Assembly (NCBI GenBank): GCA_019746225.1
Contig: JAIESE010000020.1
Coordinates: 1 to 64,000 of the forward strand
DNA: 64,000 nt
Reading direction: 5' to 3'
From: Alphaproteobacteria bacterium
GTDB lineage: Bacteria > Pseudomonadota > Alphaproteobacteria > Paracaedibacterales > VGCI01
A model generated the notes under the pieces. That model was given only the letters and a program-made list of their open reading frames with translations. It had not been told where the DNA came from and ran no database searches. Position numbers and translations under genes: made by a program. Positions within the stretch are counted from its first letter, which is position 1. Every line of letters starts with the position of its first letter. Positions 7,598-17,840 of the stretch are shown piece after piece.

Positions 7598-9379
7598 GTG
7601 GAAACCCCTTCGGTTATAAAATTTATCTTTCAGTGCATAAAGCCTTACCGTTGGTGGGTGGTGGGGCAAATTTTTGTGGCCATTATTTGGGCCATTGATC
7701 TTTCTTTGAGTCCCTATATCCTCAAAGTAATGATCGATCGCATGCCAGGACTTGATCCTCGTAAAGCCTACGATGCTCTCCTTTTTCCAGCTCTTCTTTA
7801 CTTTTCCATGTCGGTTCTGGTTTTTGCGATCTTTCGTTTCTATGATTATCTCTGGCTTCACATTAACCCCTATATGAAACGTCATATTGGTCTCGTCTTG
7901 ATGGACCGCATGATGAGTCACGCCCATTTCCTCTTTCAAGATCACTTTTCGGGTAGTTTGGGAAATAAAATAAAAGATGTTATGAGCGGTGTCCCAGACG
8001 TATTAAAAATTGTCATTGATCGCTTCTTCAGTCATGGGCTTGCTCTTGCTATGGCTGTATGTGTTGTTTGGACGGTCCATATTCGCTTCGCAATTGCGTT
8101 GTGTCTGTGGGTTAGTATCTTCATTGTCGGCTATTTCTTACTCTCAAGAAAGGCACGCCTTTTGAGTAGTGAAGCGGCAGAGGTACGGTCCTCAGTCGTT
8201 GGCACTATTGTGGACATTTTGGGGAACATGTTGACCGTTCGACTCTTTTCAGGTCGTGAAACTGAGAAAAGAAAGCTAACGAATGTTTTAGGAGAATATG
8301 TAAAAGCAGATCAGCGACGCGATTGGTTTTTCTTGAAGATGAATGGCTTATACGGAGGGTCCTATGTTATTCACAACGGGGTCGTTCTCTTTTGGCTTGT
8401 TCAAGGATTTCAACAGGGGACCATTTCTCCAGGGGATTTTGCCCTCATTTTAATGGTGAGTATATCCATAATGAATTCTCTTTGGGGCCTTTCCAAGGAT
8501 CTGATTCAAATTGCAGAATTGGCTGGAAATGTATCGCAGGGTTTGGGTATTGTCCTTTCCCCCCTTGAAATTGAGGATGCAGCAAACGCAAAGCCGCTTG
8601 TTGTGAACCGTGGCGAAATTATCTTTTCCCAAGTTCATTTCCGATATCGGGATGCGGAGCCAATTTTTGAGAATAAGTCGGTGACCATTCTGCCAGGACA
8701 AAAAGTTGGGCTAGTTGGGTATTCAGGGGGTGGCAAAACAACCTTCTTAAGTCTCATTTTACGGCTTTTTGACCTGAATTCAGGGCATATATTAATCGAT
8801 GGCCAAGATATCTCTGAAGTAACCCAAGACTCTTTGCACAGGAATATCGGAATGATTCCGCAAGATCCCTTCCTGTTTCATCGCAGTCTCAAGGAAAACA
8901 TTCGCTATGGCCGCCTGGAGGCAACTGATGCCGAAATCAGAGAAGCGGCCCAAAAGGCATATGCTCATGAGTTTATCGAGGCCTTGCCACGGGGTTACGG
9001 CTCATTAGTTGGAGAACGGGGGGTAAAGCTATCTGGCGGACAGCGCCAGCGGGTAGCCATTGCACGCGCTTTCTTGAAAAATGCGCCGATTTTGTTGTTG
9101 GATGAAGCAACATCTCAATTAGATTCCGTAACCGAACGTAACATCCAAAGTGCTTTATGGACATTGATGAAGGGCAAAACGACGCTTGTCATTGCCCATC
9201 GTTTATCCACCCTTTTGCACATGGATCGCTTGTTGGTCTTTGATCAGGGAAAGATTGTGGAAGAGGGGACCCACGAAGACCTCTTGGTCAAAGGCGGCCT
9301 CTATAAGACCTTATGGGATACCCAAGTCGGGGGATTTTTACCAGAATACCGAGAGCCCGAAGAAGAATTAAATGTTTGA
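7598..9379 (+). CDS. ABC exporter, fused membrane and ATPase domains
   Basis: This 593-residue half-transporter has six membrane segments in residues 1-310 followed by an ATPase domain: Walker A GYSGGGKTT near residue 374, Q-loop IPQDPFLFH, signature LSGGQRQRVAIARA near 478, Walker B ILLLDEAT with D502/E503, and the H-loop in VIAHRLSTL. It would work as a homodimer. The architecture is that of MsbA-like lipid, peptide or drug exporters; the substrate cannot be told from sequence. The start is GTG at 7598 with GGAG about 7 bases upstream. Confidence 0.9.
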   Translation: METPSVIKFIFQCIKPYRWWVVGQIFVAIIWAIDLSLSPYILKVMIDRMPGLDPRKAYDALLFPALLYFSMSVLVFAIFRFYDYLWLHINPYMKRHIGLVLMDRMMSHAHFLFQDHFSGSLGNKIKDVMSGVPDVLKIVIDRFFSHGLALAMAVCVVWTVHIRFAIALCLWVSIFIVGYFLLSRKARLLSSEAAEVRSSVVGTIVDILGNMLTVRLFSGRETEKRKLTNVLGEYVKADQRRDWFFLKMNGLYGGSYVIHNGVVLFWLVQGFQQGTISPGDFALILMVSISIMNSLWGLSKDLIQIAELAGNVSQGLGIVLSPLEIEDAANAKPLVVNRGEIIFSQVHFRYRDAEPIFENKSVTILPGQKVGLVGYSGGGKTTFLSLILRLFDLNSGHILIDGQDISEVTQDSLHRNIGMIPQDPFLFHRSLKENIRYGRLEATDAEIREAAQKAYAHEFIEALPRGYGSLVGERGVKLSGGQRQRVAIARAFLKNAPILLLDEATSQLDSVTERNIQSALWTLMKGKTTLVIAHRLSTLLHMDRLLVFDQGKIVEEGTHEDLLVKGGLYKTLWDTQVGGFLPEYREPEEELNV

Positions 9380-9523
9380 TTTATTAATTAGTAAATAAGA
9401 AATTTCTATTCATTTTTTTTAAAACGAATTTAAAAATAAAACTTTAAGTTGCATGATTTGCAAATTCATTATATATTGCATTTGAAATTTATTAAGGTAG
9501 AAATGCCTAAAATGGAGGTTTTA

Positions 9524-9973
9524 ATGATATATTCAAAAAGTATATTTTCATTGTTGGTTGCAACTTTGTTTGTTGTTGGTATGGGAAATGGAGCAGCAAA
9601 AGAGGTTGGATTCGATATTATCAGTGAAGGAAGTCTGCTTGATGGATATCAACTAAAACTCGAGATTTGTAAATTAGATAATTCTAATATGACCTCATCT
9701 TTCACACAAACAATCGATCTTACCAATTTTGAAAAAGAAACAAATAAATTTATTCCCCTCAATGTAACATTTGACGACTCATTGCCTGGAAAATTGAACG
9801 TTTCATTATTAGATAGCGACAAGACTGTTGTTGAGGGAGATTATGTTTTCTTAAATAGTTTAAATCAACTGCAAGGGCTCCAAGTTAACCTTGATGGTCT
9901 TACAAAAAAAGTGTCAGTGAGTACGCTCAATGACCGCCTTGGCATGGCGTTATTAAGCGCCCCCCAGTCTTAA
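9524..9973 (+). CDS. Small secreted protein of unknown function
   Basis: I do not recognise the family. The start at 9524 is set by a GGAGG site at 9514-9518; an upstream in-frame ATG at 9449 has no such site. The 149-residue product begins with a clear signal peptide (MIYSKSIFSLLVATLFVVGMGNGAA). The mature part is mildly acidic and rich in Asn, Ser, Leu and Asp, with alternating hydrophobic residues that suggest beta strands. It stands alone between the ABC exporter and nadK, in AT-rich surroundings, with a hairpin after its stop. Confidence 0.65.
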   Translation: MIYSKSIFSLLVATLFVVGMGNGAAKEVGFDIISEGSLLDGYQLKLEICKLDNSNMTSSFTQTIDLTNFEKETNKFIPLNVTFDDSLPGKLNVSLLDSDKTVVEGDYVFLNSLNQLQGLQVNLDGLTKKVSVSTLNDRLGMALLSAPQS

Positions 9974-9987
9974 GTCTCCTTCATAAT

Positions 9988-10017
9988 CCCCCCAATTTAG
10001 TCCCTGAATTTGGGGGG
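9988..10017 (+). terminator. G/C hairpin after the small secreted protein gene
   Basis: CCCCCCAA at 9988 pairs with TTGGGGGG ending at 10017 around a short A/T-rich loop. Only a weak T tract follows, so it may be a rho-independent terminator of low strength or an mRNA 3'-end stabiliser. Confidence 0.5.
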
Positions 10018-10126
10018 CGTTATCCCTTGAAATTAATACCAACCAGACCCTTTCAATAAATTTTCGCCAAAGGCTGAAGATATTTTATATAATGGACTTA
10101 GGGTAAAGATTGGATAAGGATGAATT

Positions 10127-10885
10127 ATGAATCTCGCATTTATCGCAAGCGCCACAGAAGAGGCCCTACAAGCTCAAGAAACCTTGCAAAGACTGTACAC
10201 CTCAGTTGCGCCTGAAAAAGCGGATGTGATCATTGTCCTCGGCGGCGATGGCTTCATGCTCAAAACCCTTCATCAATTCCAAGCCCTGAATAAACCAGTC
10301 TATGGAATTAATTGCGGAACGGTCGGCTTTTTGATGAATGCGTATCAAGAAGAGGATTTACTGAAAAGGTTGAAGATGGCGCGTGAAACCGTTCTTCATC
10401 CCTTAAAAATGACAGCAACAGATGTGGCTGGCAAAACTGTTGTCGCCCACGCCATTAATGAGGTGTCCTTGCTGCGCCATACTGCGCAAGCGGCCAAGAT
10501 TCGTATTTATGTGGATGGCGTGGCGCGCCTCGATACGCTTGTGTGTGATGGCATATTGATTGCAACACCTGCAGGCAGCACAGCCTACAACCTATCCGCC
10601 CATGGCCCCATCATCCCGATTAATGCGAACCTTCTCGCCCTCACGCCCATCAGTGCTTTTCGTCCCAGACGCTGGCGGGGGGCGCTTCTCCCGGATACGG
10701 CTCAAGTAACCTTAGAAATTCTAGAAGCCGACAAACGCCCGGTGAGCGCTTCGGCAGATGACCTTGAAGTACGTGATGTTCAACGGGTTGAGATTCACCA
10801 GGATCCAAAAACCCAGTACCGCCTCTTGTTTGATCCCCACCACAACCTGGAAGAACGCATTTTGGGTGAACAGTTTTTGGTATAG
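10127..10885 (+). CDS. nadK: NAD kinase
   Basis: NadK phosphorylates NAD to NADP. The 252-residue protein carries the catalytic GGDG motif at residues 39-42 in [15 protein letters not shown], the NEVSLLR segment, and the glycine-rich [12 protein letters not shown] motif. Length and lack of an N-terminal extension are typical for alphaproteobacteria. AAGGAT lies 7 bases before the ATG. It appears to be a single-gene unit. Confidence 0.94.
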   Translation: MNLAFIASATEEALQAQETLQRLYTSVAPEKADVIIVLGGDGFMLKTLHQFQALNKPVYGINCGTVGFLMNAYQEEDLLKRLKMARETVLHPLKMTATDVAGKTVVAHAINEVSLLRHTAQAAKIRIYVDGVARLDTLVCDGILIATPAGSTAYNLSAHGPIIPINANLLALTPISAFRPRRWRGALLPDTAQVTLEILEADKRPVSASADDLEVRDVQRVEIHQDPKTQYRLLFDPHHNLEERILGEQFLV

Positions 10886-10973
10886 GTCTTGGGCGAGCTC
10901 CCCGCTTAATTAACGATTCTTAAAGACGTTCCTGTCATCATAAGTTAGATGATCTTGTTAAGGACGACAAGTA

Positions 10974-13900
10974 ATGGTGCGCTTTATTATTGTTTTATGG
11001 TTTGTACTCGTGGGGAGTCTATCTGCCGCTCAGATAGCGAATGCCTCCTCAAAGCTAGAAGTCCCAACCATTAAGCAGGCTTCACAAATTGAGAAAAACA
11101 TTCGTGCAGGCGATTGGTTGGTCCTTGATATTGACGCCATATTGTTGGTTGACCTGAAAGGGGGAGGGGCTGCTCACAATATCGATCCCCATTTAAGCCA
11201 AATGATCAACCTTATTCTTCAGAAAAACGCACAGCTCCCTAAAGGGAGCGAGTCTAAAAAGATAAGAGTCATCTTTCTGACCGCGCGCGATTCTAGTCTT
11301 AAAGAGAAAACGGAAGAGCAACTCGAAAATATTGGGATTGATCCAAAAGGGGTTGAATTGATTCTCAACCTTAATCCTAGTAAGGAATTACTGACACTCT
11401 ATGAGGCAGCCTCGATTAAGCCAAATCGTATTCTCGTCGTCGATAATCGACCAGAACATTTGACTGCCATCCTAGAGGCCTTTAAGGGGCTCCCTAAGAT
11501 GGTCTTGCCCTATCTCATGGCAAGCACCTATCGACTTTTTCAAAGTGTATCGCCTGAGGACACCATAACTTTTCCTGAAACATTAGATAACCTTAGCTAT
11601 TTAGAACATTTATCAGGCGGCTCAGGGGGCGTTTTCGTGTTAAGGGATAGGAGCGGACAAAAATTTACCCTGAAATGCGGTCAAAATATTATCCATATGA
11701 AAGAAGAAATAACGGCAGATGCCTTGTATCGTAGTGCTGGCATCAAAGTTCCAGCGTTTGCTGTCTATGATCATCTTCCAAACATTCAGGAAGTCATGGC
11801 ACAGTGTAAAGGATCAGCACTCAACCGCTTAGCAAAGTTTGTTGAGCCAGGAAACCAAGACAAAGGGACCCTTACACAACAGATCCGTAAAGGGTTTGTT
11901 GAAGATGCAACATTTAGCAATTGGGACATCATTATTGGCGATTTCAAGAATGTTGTCCTTGATTTGCATGGCGTTGCGTGGCGGGTCGATAATGGAGGGG
12001 CCTTACGCTATAAGGCACTTGGCGACCGGAAAATGGGAACTGAGGGCTGGGACCCGAACACGGTAACAGAGCTGCATACGATGAGAGATCCAAAAATAAG
12101 CCCCCCTGGATCAGAAGTATATGGAACTTTAACAGATGTTGACTTAAAGCAGCAGGCCGCGAACCTCCTCACAAAGAAGAATGCGCTGTTTAGAACGCTA
12201 GATGACCTTGACGCCGCCATTCACTTAGAAAACCCCCAAGAACTTCTGGAAATGTTGCACCATCGCTTGGATGATTTGATGACACGTTTCAAGATTCAAG
12301 CTCTCCCACATCGGCCCGTTCCTCAAGAAAAAGGATTCTCATTAGCCAGTGCTGAAGAAGCGGTTACGGATAAATCGGCTGCTGGGATTCTCATCTATGC
12401 ACAAGATCCAACGACTAAAAAAATCATGGTTTTGTTGGGCAAGAGGGTGGGCCATAACTGGTGGGGAAATTTGGGTGGGGGAAGTGAGATAGGACATGGC
12501 GTACCCGATAAAACACTCGCTGACACTGCGGCTCGAGAAGTTCAAGAAGAATCCATGGGCTTGATCACCTATTCATCCATAAACTTGAAGACCTATCCAT
12601 CCCATGATTTGGTCAATCCAGATGGCGTTGTTTATCGTATGTACATTGCTCCCTATAATTATGTGAATGCTAATAAAATCATCGAAGAACCTGAAGTCGA
12701 AGAGCATCATTGGAAGCGGGAATATACAAAGTTTAAATGGGTCCCCTTAGGGAATATCCTCGATGCTTTAGCTATTTCCAAAGTTTTTAAAGAAGAAGAT
12801 GAAGACACCATCGCCGTTGATGGACTCATCCTGCATCCACCCCTTTGGCATATGCTGAAATCGCCTCCCGTCGTGGAAGCTTTACAACGTCTGAATAAAG
12901 GGCTTGTCCTCCAACCCCCATTTTGGGTGAAGCCAAAGGATTCAAAAAACCCAAAAGCCAAGGTCTTCGAGGCTATTCGCCATACGCAAGGTGTCGATAA
13001 GACCCTGACGCCCATCACCTTTGCAAAAACGAAAGAACAGCTGACGGAGCATGTATTACGTCAAGGTCAAGTCATGGCTGAAATGAAAAAGCGAGGCAAG
13101 TTTGGCGTTGGAAGCGAAGCCTCTGAAAAGATTGAAACCATGAAAGGGGTTATCTCAAAAGACCAAGCCCAAGCAGTGAACCAGGAATTAAAAATGATTC
13201 CCTTATCTCAAACAGAGGCCCACCTGGTGGAAGTGCTTCCTGATAAACTTCCTCAGTCTTCTGCAATGCAAGTCGAAGCGTTTCTTAAATATGATCAGAA
13301 GCATCCCGATTATATAAAAGATACGTATTATGTGAAAACTTTGATAGATGCCTTGGAAACAGAAAAGCAACATAAGGATAAAATTGTTTTCTACCATGGA
13401 ACGGACCCTTTTGTTTGCTTTATCTATGATTTTTTCACTGAATATCGGGCTCAGTTGAGCGCACTTTCTCCCGATACTCTTAAGTCTTTGCGAATATTGG
13501 AGAAGCCGTTTAAGAACATTCTCGATGTCGAAGATTTTATTCAGTCTTTCATTAACAGTACGGGACATGTCTCTAATTATGGTGCCGCTGCATCGAGTGG
13601 CATCGCGTATAACACACTTGGTTTGTCTTTTAATTGCTTTTTGTTCGGCAGTCACCAAACAGCTGGGTCAGAAACATATGTCTATTTTTATGAATCAAAA
13701 GCCGTATTTGGACTCGGGGATTTTGAAACCTCATTTAAAGCGTTTACACCTGGACTACCCCTTACGTTTAAAAATTACTTGTCCTTGTTTAATCAGTATT
13801 TCCGAGATACAAAAAACACCAAGCTTGTTCAGGCGTTTATTGATCCCCGCGTTGTTGATGCTGTAGCCTATTTGGCTGTCTCAGGGGGAAATGTGATTAA

Positions 13901-16844
13901 GCTTAAGGAGCCAGAAGGCTATCATGGCTTTTTAAAAACCATACCCGTGATTCGAAATAACCCGAAAGGGGCCCTGGCTTTATTTAAAGATTCCGTTCCC
14001 CCCATTGAAAATATGGACATGCTTCAAGCGCGTCTCTTTTTGAAACCAGAGATCTTCAATCGTCCTGAGTTGGTGCAGATTCACACCTATTGGCGCCACC
14101 CCATTTCCCTTGATCAAGAACGCACCTATAAAAAGAAACTCAGCGATCTGGTTGCCCAAGACATTAAAGATGCTCTCTTAAAAGGGAGCTTTAAAGGAAG
14201 TGACTTTGCTGAAGGAAAACCTGCTCTGAAAAAACTTCATGAGCAAGTCCAACTTGGACAGCTTGGTATAAAACCAAGTTCAGGCATAGAGAAAACACCA
14301 GAAGAGAATATGTCAACGGCGCTCCTTGCGGGAGATAGCGTTCAGATCGCTCAACTCCTCACAGACCATCCTAAGATGGACTTTGTAAAGCCTGTAAAAG
14401 TCTATTTGTTTGATAAGAGTTTGGGTGCAGAAAGGCTACGGGGAACATCCCCTCTGTACAAACTTTCACCAAGAGATGGTGTCGATATTTTGAGTTGGGC
14501 TGTTAGAAACAATAAAGAGGACATCATTAAGTTACTGGTTAAGGATGCTCCCAACCTCATCACAGATCCGCAATTCGCAAATAATCAAAATGGCAATACT
14601 CTCCTTCATCAGGCTGTCAAAGAAGGTAGCACAGCTATGGTTAGTCTGCTTCTTCAAGAAGTGCCACATCTCCTCGACGTTTCCTTCGTAAAAAATAAAG
14701 AGGGTGATGGACCCCTCCATCTCGCTGTTAAAGAAAATAATATATTAATGGCACAACACCTTCTTAAAACGGCACCACAGCTCCTTGGGGATTCCCTTAT
14801 AAAAGATAAAGATGGGAATACCCCCCTTGATTTGGCCATTATGGAAAAGAAAAATGATATGGTTGCTTTTCTCCTCATACATGCACCACAAATGCTTACC
14901 CATCGTGATTGTAAGAAAAACAAAGTCTCAGATGCTCTATTGGTGACAAAAATTGCAGAAATGGCAATTTCTAACACAAAAAACAAACAGATAGAGCAAG
15001 CTTTAAAGAAGTTTCTTGCCTGTGCTAGTCCACAAGCGAGCAATACCACGCTTAAAAAATTACTTGAAAACAAGTCGGATGAAGGAAAAGAAATAGCTCT
15101 TTTGTTATTAGATAACATTAAGGATAAACTCGATGACACCTTGGTCGAAGCGTTCCTCAAGAATGGTGACCAAGAATTATTGGGTATCTTATTTAAAAAA
15201 GATATTAACGTCAAAAGTGTTATTCAATATGCCACTTATAACAAAAAACCTGAAATTGTTGATTTGTTATTGCTAAAACGGAAACTCACACCCGATGAGC
15301 TTGATGATGGCATTCATAGCGCGCTGACAAATTTTACCTCCCAGGTTCTTCCGAAGTTGCTCGCCCTCAACCCAACAAAAACTCCGAACTCTGATGCTTA
15401 TATTGATAAGAACTTGCAAGGGTATTGGGGGGATATTGTTTTTGAAGATTCTATTATCGGAAATCAGAATGTGATTTTTGACTTCTTATATAGAAGACTC
15501 AAAACCATAAAAAATCGCTACTTTATATTAGCCATCGATTCGAATAATATGCATGCCCTCGAAAAACTGCTTGCCCCTGAATATCTGAAGCGGGCCGGTG
15601 TCCTTCCAGACACACGGTATAAGAAGATTCAAAAAAATACCTTCACAAAAGAGTATGTAGAACTGGACAAAGAAGAATTGGACAAAGCGAACCGGGCTTC
15701 TTTAAGCTACTGGTTAGAGTATATTATGGACATTGCCTTCACAGTCCATAATACGGATGTGCTCGATTATATTCACAAACACTTCTCTTCTACCTTAGAT
15801 AAAATGCCCTACTGGGCAATCCGTTCGGCGCTACAGTCCGGACATGATACCAAGAGTATTTTGCGGTTTTTAAAGACAAATAAGGATTTTGCTGACGGGC
15901 TATCGTTAGCTGCAGAACATGGGGATGTTGAATTAGCCAGCGATCTGTTGACCAAGCTCAAAGATACTCCTGAAGAACCGGATGCTCTTGATCGGGCCCA
16001 GTCACAGGCAATCTATCATCTGAAGAGCCCAGGTCAAGAAAAGATCCATGAAATGATTTGGAAACGGATGAAGGAACTGAAAGCCCCCAAGCTCAATAGC
16101 ACCATTATTGCAGCCATTGAAAGTGATGAAAGCAGCCTTGATCTCCTCAAGAAAATTGTTGCCGAATTTAAACCCAATCTTAACTTCGTGGAAGGGTTTG
16201 TAACCCCCCTGATTAAGGCAATCGTTGCCAATGATTACCCCATGGTGAAATATCTCTTGGAACAGGGGGCTGATCCCAATCTACCTGGTGCGTCCTTTAC
16301 TCTTGGTTACCCGCTTTCGTTTGCCATACTTGAATTTATCAAGTACACACCTTCGTCCGCCCGAGGTGCGAAGAATTATATGAATAAATATCCGGGTTTA
16401 AAGGGCCCATTTTCTTCCAACGATACACCGAATATAGATGAGCACAACGCAGAAATGGTGAAAATCCTTATAGAACATGGGGCAGATGCTTCTCGAAAAA
16501 TCAAGGACCCGGAGGCTTCAACTTTTGTGAAAGTCACCGTTCAAGATATGGCCGAAATATATTCACCCGGTACCATTGATTATGACAATAAAGAGAAGAA
16601 ACTGAATCCAAAAGATCTTGCGTGGTTTGACCATTTGCCCCCTGATAGAAGTGAGATATTTCTAGAAACCTCAAAAGGTAATATTTATTACAGAAATAAT
16701 AATGGAAAGTTTCAAAAAGTTTCTACAACATTCATAAATGTAGCCGAACGTCATAGGTTATGGAAGGTTGTTGACGAACTCAAAAGAGCGACTGGTGAGG
16801 GGAAAGAGAACATTCATAATAAGCAAATTAATGTTGGATTTTAA
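10974..16844 (+). CDS. Giant secreted multidomain ankyrin/NUDIX protein
   Basis: The 1956-residue product begins with a signal peptide (MVRFIIVLWFVLVGSLSAAQIANA). Residues 45-180 look like a HAD-type phosphatase fold (D52-x-D54, LTAR near 103, VVDN with D157). Residues 205-420 resemble kinase-like folds: GGSGGVF near 215, a lysine in TLKCG, NWDIIIGD near 316 and RVDNGG near 337. Residues about 465-620 form a NUDIX domain with the box REVQEESMG starting at R521. A further segment with VFYHGT (H808) has no clear match. Residues 1111-1310 and 1745-1850 contain ankyrin repeats (GNTLLHQAV, DGPLHLAV, GNTPLDLAI, TPLIKAI). Ankyrin proteins of intracellular bacteria often act on host targets; an effector role is inference. 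AAGGA precedes the ATG, and no frameshift is visible over 5.9 kb. Confidence 0.85.
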   Translation: MVRFIIVLWFVLVGSLSAAQIANASSKLEVPTIKQASQIEKNIRAGDWLVLDIDAILLVDLKGGGAAHNIDPHLSQMINLILQKNAQLPKGSESKKIRVIFLTARDSSLKEKTEEQLENIGIDPKGVELILNLNPSKELLTLYEAASIKPNRILVVDNRPEHLTAILEAFKGLPKMVLPYLMASTYRLFQSVSPEDTITFPETLDNLSYLEHLSGGSGGVFVLRDRSGQKFTLKCGQNIIHMKEEITADALYRSAGIKVPAFAVYDHLPNIQEVMAQCKGSALNRLAKFVEPGNQDKGTLTQQIRKGFVEDATFSNWDIIIGDFKNVVLDLHGVAWRVDNGGALRYKALGDRKMGTEGWDPNTVTELHTMRDPKISPPGSEVYGTLTDVDLKQQAANLLTKKNALFRTLDDLDAAIHLENPQELLEMLHHRLDDLMTRFKIQALPHRPVPQEKGFSLASAEEAVTDKSAAGILIYAQDPTTKKIMVLLGKRVGHNWWGNLGGGSEIGHGVPDKTLADTAAREVQEESMGLITYSSINLKTYPSHDLVNPDGVVYRMYIAPYNYVNANKIIEEPEVEEHHWKREYTKFKWVPLGNILDALAISKVFKEEDEDTIAVDGLILHPPLWHMLKSPPVVEALQRLNKGLVLQPPFWVKPKDSKNPKAKVFEAIRHTQGVDKTLTPITFAKTKEQLTEHVLRQGQVMAEMKKRGKFGVGSEASEKIETMKGVISKDQAQAVNQELKMIPLSQTEAHLVEVLPDKLPQSSAMQVEAFLKYDQKHPDYIKDTYYVKTLIDALETEKQHKDKIVFYHGTDPFVCFIYDFFTEYRAQLSALSPDTLKSLRILEKPFKNILDVEDFIQSFINSTGHVSNYGAAASSGIAYNTLGLSFNCFLFGSHQTAGSETYVYFYESKAVFGLGDFETSFKAFTPGLPLTFKNYLSLFNQYFRDTKNTKLVQAFIDPRVVDAVAYLAVSGGNVIKLKEPEGYHGFLKTIPVIRNNPKGALALFKDSVPPIENMDMLQARLFLKPEIFNRPELVQIHTYWRHPISLDQERTYKKKLSDLVAQDIKDALLKGSFKGSDFAEGKPALKKLHEQVQLGQLGIKPSSGIEKTPEENMSTALLAGDSVQIAQLLTDHPKMDFVKPVKVYLFDKSLGAERLRGTSPLYKLSPRDGVDILSWAVRNNKEDIIKLLVKDAPNLITDPQFANNQNGNTLLHQAVKEGSTAMVSLLLQEVPHLLDVSFVKNKEGDGPLHLAVKENNILMAQHLLKTAPQLLGDSLIKDKDGNTPLDLAIMEKKNDMVAFLLIHAPQMLTHRDCKKNKVSDALLVTKIAEMAISNTKNKQIEQALKKFLACASPQASNTTLKKLLENKSDEGKEIALLLLDNIKDKLDDTLVEAFLKNGDQELLGILFKKDINVKSVIQYATYNKKPEIVDLLLLKRKLTPDELDDGIHSALTNFTSQVLPKLLALNPTKTPNSDAYIDKNLQGYWGDIVFEDSIIGNQNVIFDFLYRRLKTIKNRYFILAIDSNNMHALEKLLAPEYLKRAGVLPDTRYKKIQKNTFTKEYVELDKEELDKANRASLSYWLEYIMDIAFTVHNTDVLDYIHKHFSSTLDKMPYWAIRSALQSGHDTKSILRFLKTNKDFADGLSLAAEHGDVELASDLLTKLKDTPEEPDALDRAQSQAIYHLKSPGQEKIHEMIWKRMKELKAPKLNSTIIAAIESDESSLDLLKKIVAEFKPNLNFVEGFVTPLIKAIVANDYPMVKYLLEQGADPNLPGASFTLGYPLSFAILEFIKYTPSSARGAKNYMNKYPGLKGPFSSNDTPNIDEHNAEMVKILIEHGADASRKIKDPEASTFVKVTVQDMAEIYSPGTIDYDNKEKKLNPKDLAWFDHLPPDRSEIFLETSKGNIYYRNNNGKFQKVSTTFINVAERHRLWKVVDELKRATGEGKENIHNKQINVGF

Positions 16845-17730
16845 TTTCATCAAGTCCTGTTGCCACCTCAACAACAAGATCAGGCACCTCTCCATGGTCC
16901 TCAAAGCTCCACGCGCCGGAGAGGACCGTTATACAAAATGCCCAAGATTTGATTCGCGGTGCATCAAAGGGAAGTTCTTCTGCTAGAATTTTGAGACGCC
17001 TTTCTAAGAGGGTTGAGAGCGGTATTGGTGTTGGAAAATCGTTCAAAGCATTGCGAATCATGGCGCCCACCTCTGCACAAGGGTCACCAACGTATCCATG
17101 GGGATCAATTGCCTTCCAACCCGTCCCACTGCTCAGAATATTATCATGATGAAGGTCTCCATGAAGAAGAACATCCTGACTCCGATCTTGAGTGAGGTCA
17201 TGGAATAAACCTCTCGCCTTTGCCAGAAGTCTTTCATCAAAGCTGCCTTCTAACAGAGGAAGAATCTTTGCAAGGTCAGAAAGGTGCCGAAATACGAAGT
17301 CGCTTTTGTGTTGTCCTTCGATATTTCGAATTGTATGGCAAATGATTTTTGTAGCCTCATCATCTTTTCCTTCCCTAACCAGCTTTTTAAGGGTATGTCC
17401 AGGCGTCAAATGTTCCATCAGATAGGCATTAAGAGACTGATCAAAAGCATACATCTCCGGAACGCCTTTCTCAATGCACTTCAACCATCGCATCTCTGGG
17501 ATGAGGGTCCCCGTTTCCGGGGCCATCTTCAGAATCGCCCTTTTTTGTTTGGCATTCATCTCAACAAGGCATACAAAATTATAGGAAAGATTTGCCATGG
17601 GTTTCAGGAATCGAAAGTCCCATATAGTCTCTAAATGCCGGATGCGATGGGGCAGATCCTTCAACCAAGCGTCACCAACTTCACCATAAATATCATGGAC
17701 ATTGGAAACAAAGGGTTGGCTGAATTGCAT
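16828..17730 (-). CDS. Aminoglycoside 6-phosphotransferase-like kinase
   Basis: The 300-residue protein has the bacterial antibiotic-kinase fold of the streptomycin/hydroxyurea kinase family (APH(6)): an N-lobe with LKMAPE, the catalytic loop LLHGDLHHDNIL near residue 196, and the metal-binding IDPHGYVGDP near residue 212. Members phosphorylate streptomycin or related small molecules. Chromosomal homologues often have unknown natural substrates, so resistance cannot be claimed. Its 3' end overlaps the giant ankyrin gene by 17 bases, tail to tail. Confidence 0.82.
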   Translation of the reverse strand: MQFSQPFVSNVHDIYGEVGDAWLKDLPHRIRHLETIWDFRFLKPMANLSYNFVCLVEMNAKQKRAILKMAPETGTLIPEMRWLKCIEKGVPEMYAFDQSLNAYLMEHLTPGHTLKKLVREGKDDEATKIICHTIRNIEGQHKSDFVFRHLSDLAKILPLLEGSFDERLLAKARGLFHDLTQDRSQDVLLHGDLHHDNILSSGTGWKAIDPHGYVGDPCAEVGAMIRNALNDFPTPIPLSTLLERRLKILAEELPFDAPRIKSWAFCITVLSGAWSFEDHGEVPDLVVEVATGLDEIKIQH

Positions 17731-17840
17731 TGAGTCACTCCTCGCACGGAATATTGGCTAGGATTAAAAGGGGCACATCCAAATCTATAACATAATAACC
17801 AATCACGGGCAAAGCTGGGGCTCAATTGTGGTTTCAAACC

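Noticed and set aside
13203..13658. Minus-strand open frame inside the giant gene
   Set aside because: It is a shadow of the unassigned domain; the sense frame has a signal peptide and domains on both sides.
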